Assembly: GCF_042453785.1 (NCBI RefSeq)
Contig: NC_091665.1
Span: 26,956,501-27,020,500, forward strand
Source: Malus domestica
Taxonomy: Eukaryota > Streptophyta > Magnoliopsida > Rosales > Rosaceae
DNA length: 64,000 nt
Direction of reading: 5' to 3'
A program made the position numbers and the translations under genes. The notes under the pieces are model-generated. The model saw only the letters and a list, made by a program, of their open reading frames with translations, did no database searches and had not been told where the DNA came from. Within the stretch, counting starts at the first letter, position 1, and each line of letters opens with the position of its first letter. This document shows, in pieces, positions 61,276 through 64,000 of this stretch.

Positions 61276-62217
61276 ATGCCATCGTTTCAGGATCGGGTTT
61301 CCAAGCACATATTTGCTGCAGTTTCTAATCCATTTCGCCAATCAACGAGCTTGTCGACGAAGCTGCATCGTTTTAGCACCACCGCCGATCGTGGCGGTGA
61401 AATGGAAGCAGCATCAGAGCAACAGCCGCCGGATCCCATACCCAATAGGCCCTTGAGAGGCCAAAGACTATCAAATCCCCAAACTTCCAATCTCCAATTC
61501 CTCAACAAAAACTCACCCATTTCAGAGAGAAGGAGAGAGAGCCCTTCTTCTCCGCCATTGCAGGACAGCAGCTTTCTTGAAAAGCTGAAGCTGGGACTCG
61601 ACAAGTCGAAGAGGGAGGAGCCGCAGGAAGTTCCCGAGCCGCCGCAGCCGCCGGAAGAAGCGGACCAGATATTCAAGAAGATGAAGGAGACGGGTCTGAT
61701 TCCGAATGCGGTGGCAATGCTTGACGGGCTATGCAAAGATGGTCTGGTCCAGGAGGCCATGAAGCTTTTTGGGTCGATGCGCGAAAAGGGTACGATTCCT
61801 GAGGTTGTTATATACACTGCTGTGGTTGATGGCTTTTGCAAAGCACAGAAGTTCGAAGATGCTAAGAGGATTTTCAGGAAGATGCAGAGCAATGGGATTG
61901 TTCCTAATGCTTTTAGTTACACTGTGTTGATACAAGGGTTGTATAGAGCTAATAATTTGGAGGATGCTGCTGAATTTTGTAGCGAAATGCTGGAAGCCGG
62001 TCACTCGCCCAATGTAGCTACTTTTGTCGGGTTGATTGATGCGGTTTGTAAGGAAAAGGATATGGAAGAAGCTGAGAGTGTTATTGGGAAGTTGAAGCAG
62101 AAGGGGTATATGGTTAATGAGAAGGCTGTTAAAGAGTTTTTGGACAAAAAGGCACCATTTTCGCCGAGGGTTTGGGAAGCTATCTTTGGGAAGAATAAGT
62201 CACAGAGAATGTTCTGA
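61276..62217 (+). CDS. P-class pentatricopeptide repeat protein, At4g38150-like
   Basis: Single-exon protein of 313 residues. The first ~40 residues are rich in Ser/Arg/Lys with few acids (HIFAAVSNPFRQSTSLST), a plausible mitochondrial presequence. A Pro/Ser-rich linker runs to about 125, and then four to five PPR motifs follow (IFKKMKETGLIPN, MKLFGSMREKGTIPEVVIYT, RIFRKMQSNGIVPNAFSYT, FCSEMLEAGHSPNVATF, VIGKLKQKGYMVN). PPR proteins bind organelle RNA. The first motif is short: PNAVAMLDGLC lacks several residues of helix A, and I recall the same in the Arabidopsis homologue, so it is probably a family trait. The tail ends PRVWEAIFGKN. With so few repeats it may be a small RNA-processing or ribosome-associated factor; that is inference. 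Confidence 0.88.
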   Translation: MPSFQDRVSKHIFAAVSNPFRQSTSLSTKLHRFSTTADRGGEMEAASEQQPPDPIPNRPLRGQRLSNPQTSNLQFLNKNSPISERRRESPSSPPLQDSSFLEKLKLGLDKSKREEPQEVPEPPQPPEEADQIFKKMKETGLIPNAVAMLDGLCKDGLVQEAMKLFGSMREKGTIPEVVIYTAVVDGFCKAQKFEDAKRIFRKMQSNGIVPNAFSYTVLIQGLYRANNLEDAAEFCSEMLEAGHSPNVATFVGLIDAVCKEKDMEEAESVIGKLKQKGYMVNEKAVKEFLDKKAPFSPRVWEAIFGKNKSQRMF

Positions 62218-63175
62218 ATTCTCTTTGTTATTAGAAGCAAAAGAAATTGTAAGTTTTGCTGTTCTGCTGTTGATCATTTTAGATTGAGTTTCATTGACTT
62301 TGTTAAAAGTGTGTTGCCCCATTGTATGAGGGGCGGCATGAGACCCTTGGAAATTCCCTCTGTCGATAATGATCCCGATTCCTTGGGCTTTATATGGTTT
62401 TCTAGGTTCTGTTAGCATAAATGTTTTTTATTTTATTGTATTTTCTTACAGTTTACATTTGCCATGGTAATTATCATGGCACGTCCCATTAGTTAAACAC
62501 TACTTCTTTCAGCGCAGAGTAGGATATTATGGGATTCTTCTTGCCGACGGAACAATAGGGCCGGAGTCAGGAGATGGCGGTGCTAGTGCTAGTTGTGTGT
62601 TCACACATTGTGATAGAGGTAGTACATGTGGGTAATGCCTAGAGGAGAAGACAAAGATTGCGACAGCAGTAGTAAGTTTATATCAGTAGCAGAGCAACAA
62701 TAGCAGTAACACATTTCTGGGTTAGAGTTAGGAATTAGGTAAATCGATGACTTGAAGATTAGCTTCCATGGAGTGGAGGTAGTGAAGCTAAGGGTGTGAC
62801 TAAGGTCGTGATCGTGGAATTGGTAGCGCTCCTAGTTGACTTACCTTCATGAATGGCTGTGATCTCCATATTCTGAATGGGTGAAACATAAAACTGACCT
62901 GTTGAATTTGCTACGTTATTTGAAGCATTGTGAAGATTGACACGGTTCTGCATAGGTGTCTAGAGGATAGTTCCCCTCTGTAAAGGCTACAGCTTTTGAT
63001 AAGTGATCCTAATAAATTGGTGCAGTTTTCTCGTTTGTGATAGAGTTGCAACGGTACAGGGTGGTAGACTTTTTTTTTTAAATTTGTGGAAGCTCGATCG
63101 TAGATGGACATACAAAGTTCTACTGACTCTCATTTACTTGTGTGGTATTTTTTTTCAATCTGTCAAAACAAAGAT
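62218..63175. other. PPR 3' flank and spacer
   Basis: No gene recognised. Short ORFs on both strands overlap and lack domains. The G/A-rich stretch near 62.56-62.72 kb shows nothing identifiable. Confidence 0.5.
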
Positions 63176-63350
63176 TGTTCCTTTGTGACCGAAAAGTCAC
63201 GGGTTCAAGTCATGGAAATAGCTTTTTTGCAAAGTAAGGGTAAGGTTTCGTACGATGACACCCACCCCGGCAATCATCGCAAAGCTGGGAGCTTTGTTGG
63301 CTTGGGATTGTCAATTTATCTGAGTGCAAGATACATTTTCCTACGGGGCA
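63176..63350 (+). mobile_element. tRNA-derived SINE fragment
   Basis: Contains TGTGACCGAAAAGTCACGGG followed by the pol III B-box GGTTCAAGTC, then GCAAAGTAAGGGTAAGG, and ends in GGGGCAGTT. The order matches a tRNA-derived SINE family common in eudicots (accCGAAAGGTCACGGG type). The 5' part with the A box is not clear. Confidence 0.65.
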
Positions 63351-63530
63351 GTTAAAACTTATGTCAGGAAGCTCGATAGTGAACCGTGATACTATGGTTT
63401 GTAAACATTGGAAAGTTCTGGATAATTTCCGAGTGATATAGTATGTTGGTATCTATTTGTTGCCGTGTATCAAACTAAATGTTGGTATCCATTTTCGGTA
63501 AGTTGGTTATTGTACAAGTATGTAGCTAAG

Positions 63531-63660
63531 CAATTAAGGGTGGGCATAGGCCGGCCGGCCGGGCTGGGCTGGGCCTAATTATGAAGTAACCGGATCCTAT
63601 CCGCTTTAAACTCTTAAGGGGACGGGGCATGGGCCGGTTTTGGACGGGTTCACGAGTCCA
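63531..63660. repeat. GGCCGGCC-rich end of a hAT-like repeat
   Basis: AGGGTGGGCATAGGCCGG followed by GGGCTGGGCTGGGCC and, after a gap, CATGGGCCGG resembles the ends of TAGGGGTGGGCA-type non-autonomous hAT elements. Only one end was identified. The remaining sequence to 64000 includes further GGGCCCCG repeat-like DNA with no gene. Confidence 0.35.
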
Positions 63661-64000
63661 ACTCTTTTTTTTTTCTCCTTTCAAAAATACATTTTTATCA
63701 AATGGAGCTGCAGCTGCTGCACCGCAGTGCACAACAGCAGCACAGATTACACTTACACTAATATGAGTATTGAAGGCTTGAAGCAGAGATTGTGCACAAC
63801 ACGGATTAATATAATCCCAAACCCATTTGCCCACTCCTAAAGCAATATTCTTTAGAAGAAAAAAAATTACTTTTAATGTATCGAAAATGTCAGCCAAAGG
63901 GGGCTTTGAGGGGGAACGAAAGGTGCAGTCGCACAGAGCCCCGAATTTGAAGGGCCCCGAAAAATTTGTCATCTAAATCTATTATTTATATGTAATAATG

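Overview
The window looks like nuclear DNA of a eudicot plant. Genes have GT-AG introns, the protein families are plant ones (CSLD glycan synthases, FAR1-related proteins, an L-type lectin receptor kinase, an mTERF, a P-class PPR protein), and the spaces between genes are AT-rich and full of decayed transposons. Several repeat families look like ones I know from Rosaceae (apple or pear group), but that is recognition from memory and was not tested.

Layout. 1-14.2 kb is a transposon cluster with no host gene found: pieces of one Gypsy-type LTR family in opposite orientations at 1-1020 and about 12.5-13.7 kb, a long inverted repeat, and an old Athila-like Gypsy element on the minus strand. A 4.45-kb hAT element with 8-bp target duplications sits inside that Gypsy element and itself holds about 8.7 copies of a ~347-bp tandem repeat. 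14.3-16.3 kb is spacer with MITEs. 16.7-21.4 kb and 25.5-30.0 kb hold a tandem pair of CSLD1/CSLD4-type genes, both apparently whole, separated by a decayed copia element. 30.8-35.8 kb (minus) is a twelve-exon ARID plus alpha-crystallin-like gene with an in-frame 126-bp repeat in its large first coding exon. 36-40 kb is repeat-rich spacer. 40.9-43.5 kb is FRS5-like and 49.8-52.0 kb FRS9-like (no FAR1 DNA-binding domain). 54.0-54.7 kb is a DC1-domain gene, 56.5-58.7 kb a lectin receptor kinase, 59.4-60.4 kb (minus) an mTERF6-like gene with an apparent frameshift near its start, and 61.3-62.2 kb a PPR gene. The last 1.8 kb has only repeat fragments.

How the genes relate. No operon-like logic applies. 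CSLD4, FRS5, FRS9, mTERF6 and the PPR gene, however, are as far as I recall neighbours on Arabidopsis chromosome 4 (At4g38190 to At4g38150). The window therefore looks like a conserved microsynteny block into which ARID, DC1 and lectin-kinase genes, a CSLD duplication and many transposons have been added.

I found no convincing undescribed system. The most unusual items are the satellite-carrying hAT element, the frame-preserving repeat in the ARID gene, paired upstream ORFs in the two CSLD leaders and the mTERF6 frame break.
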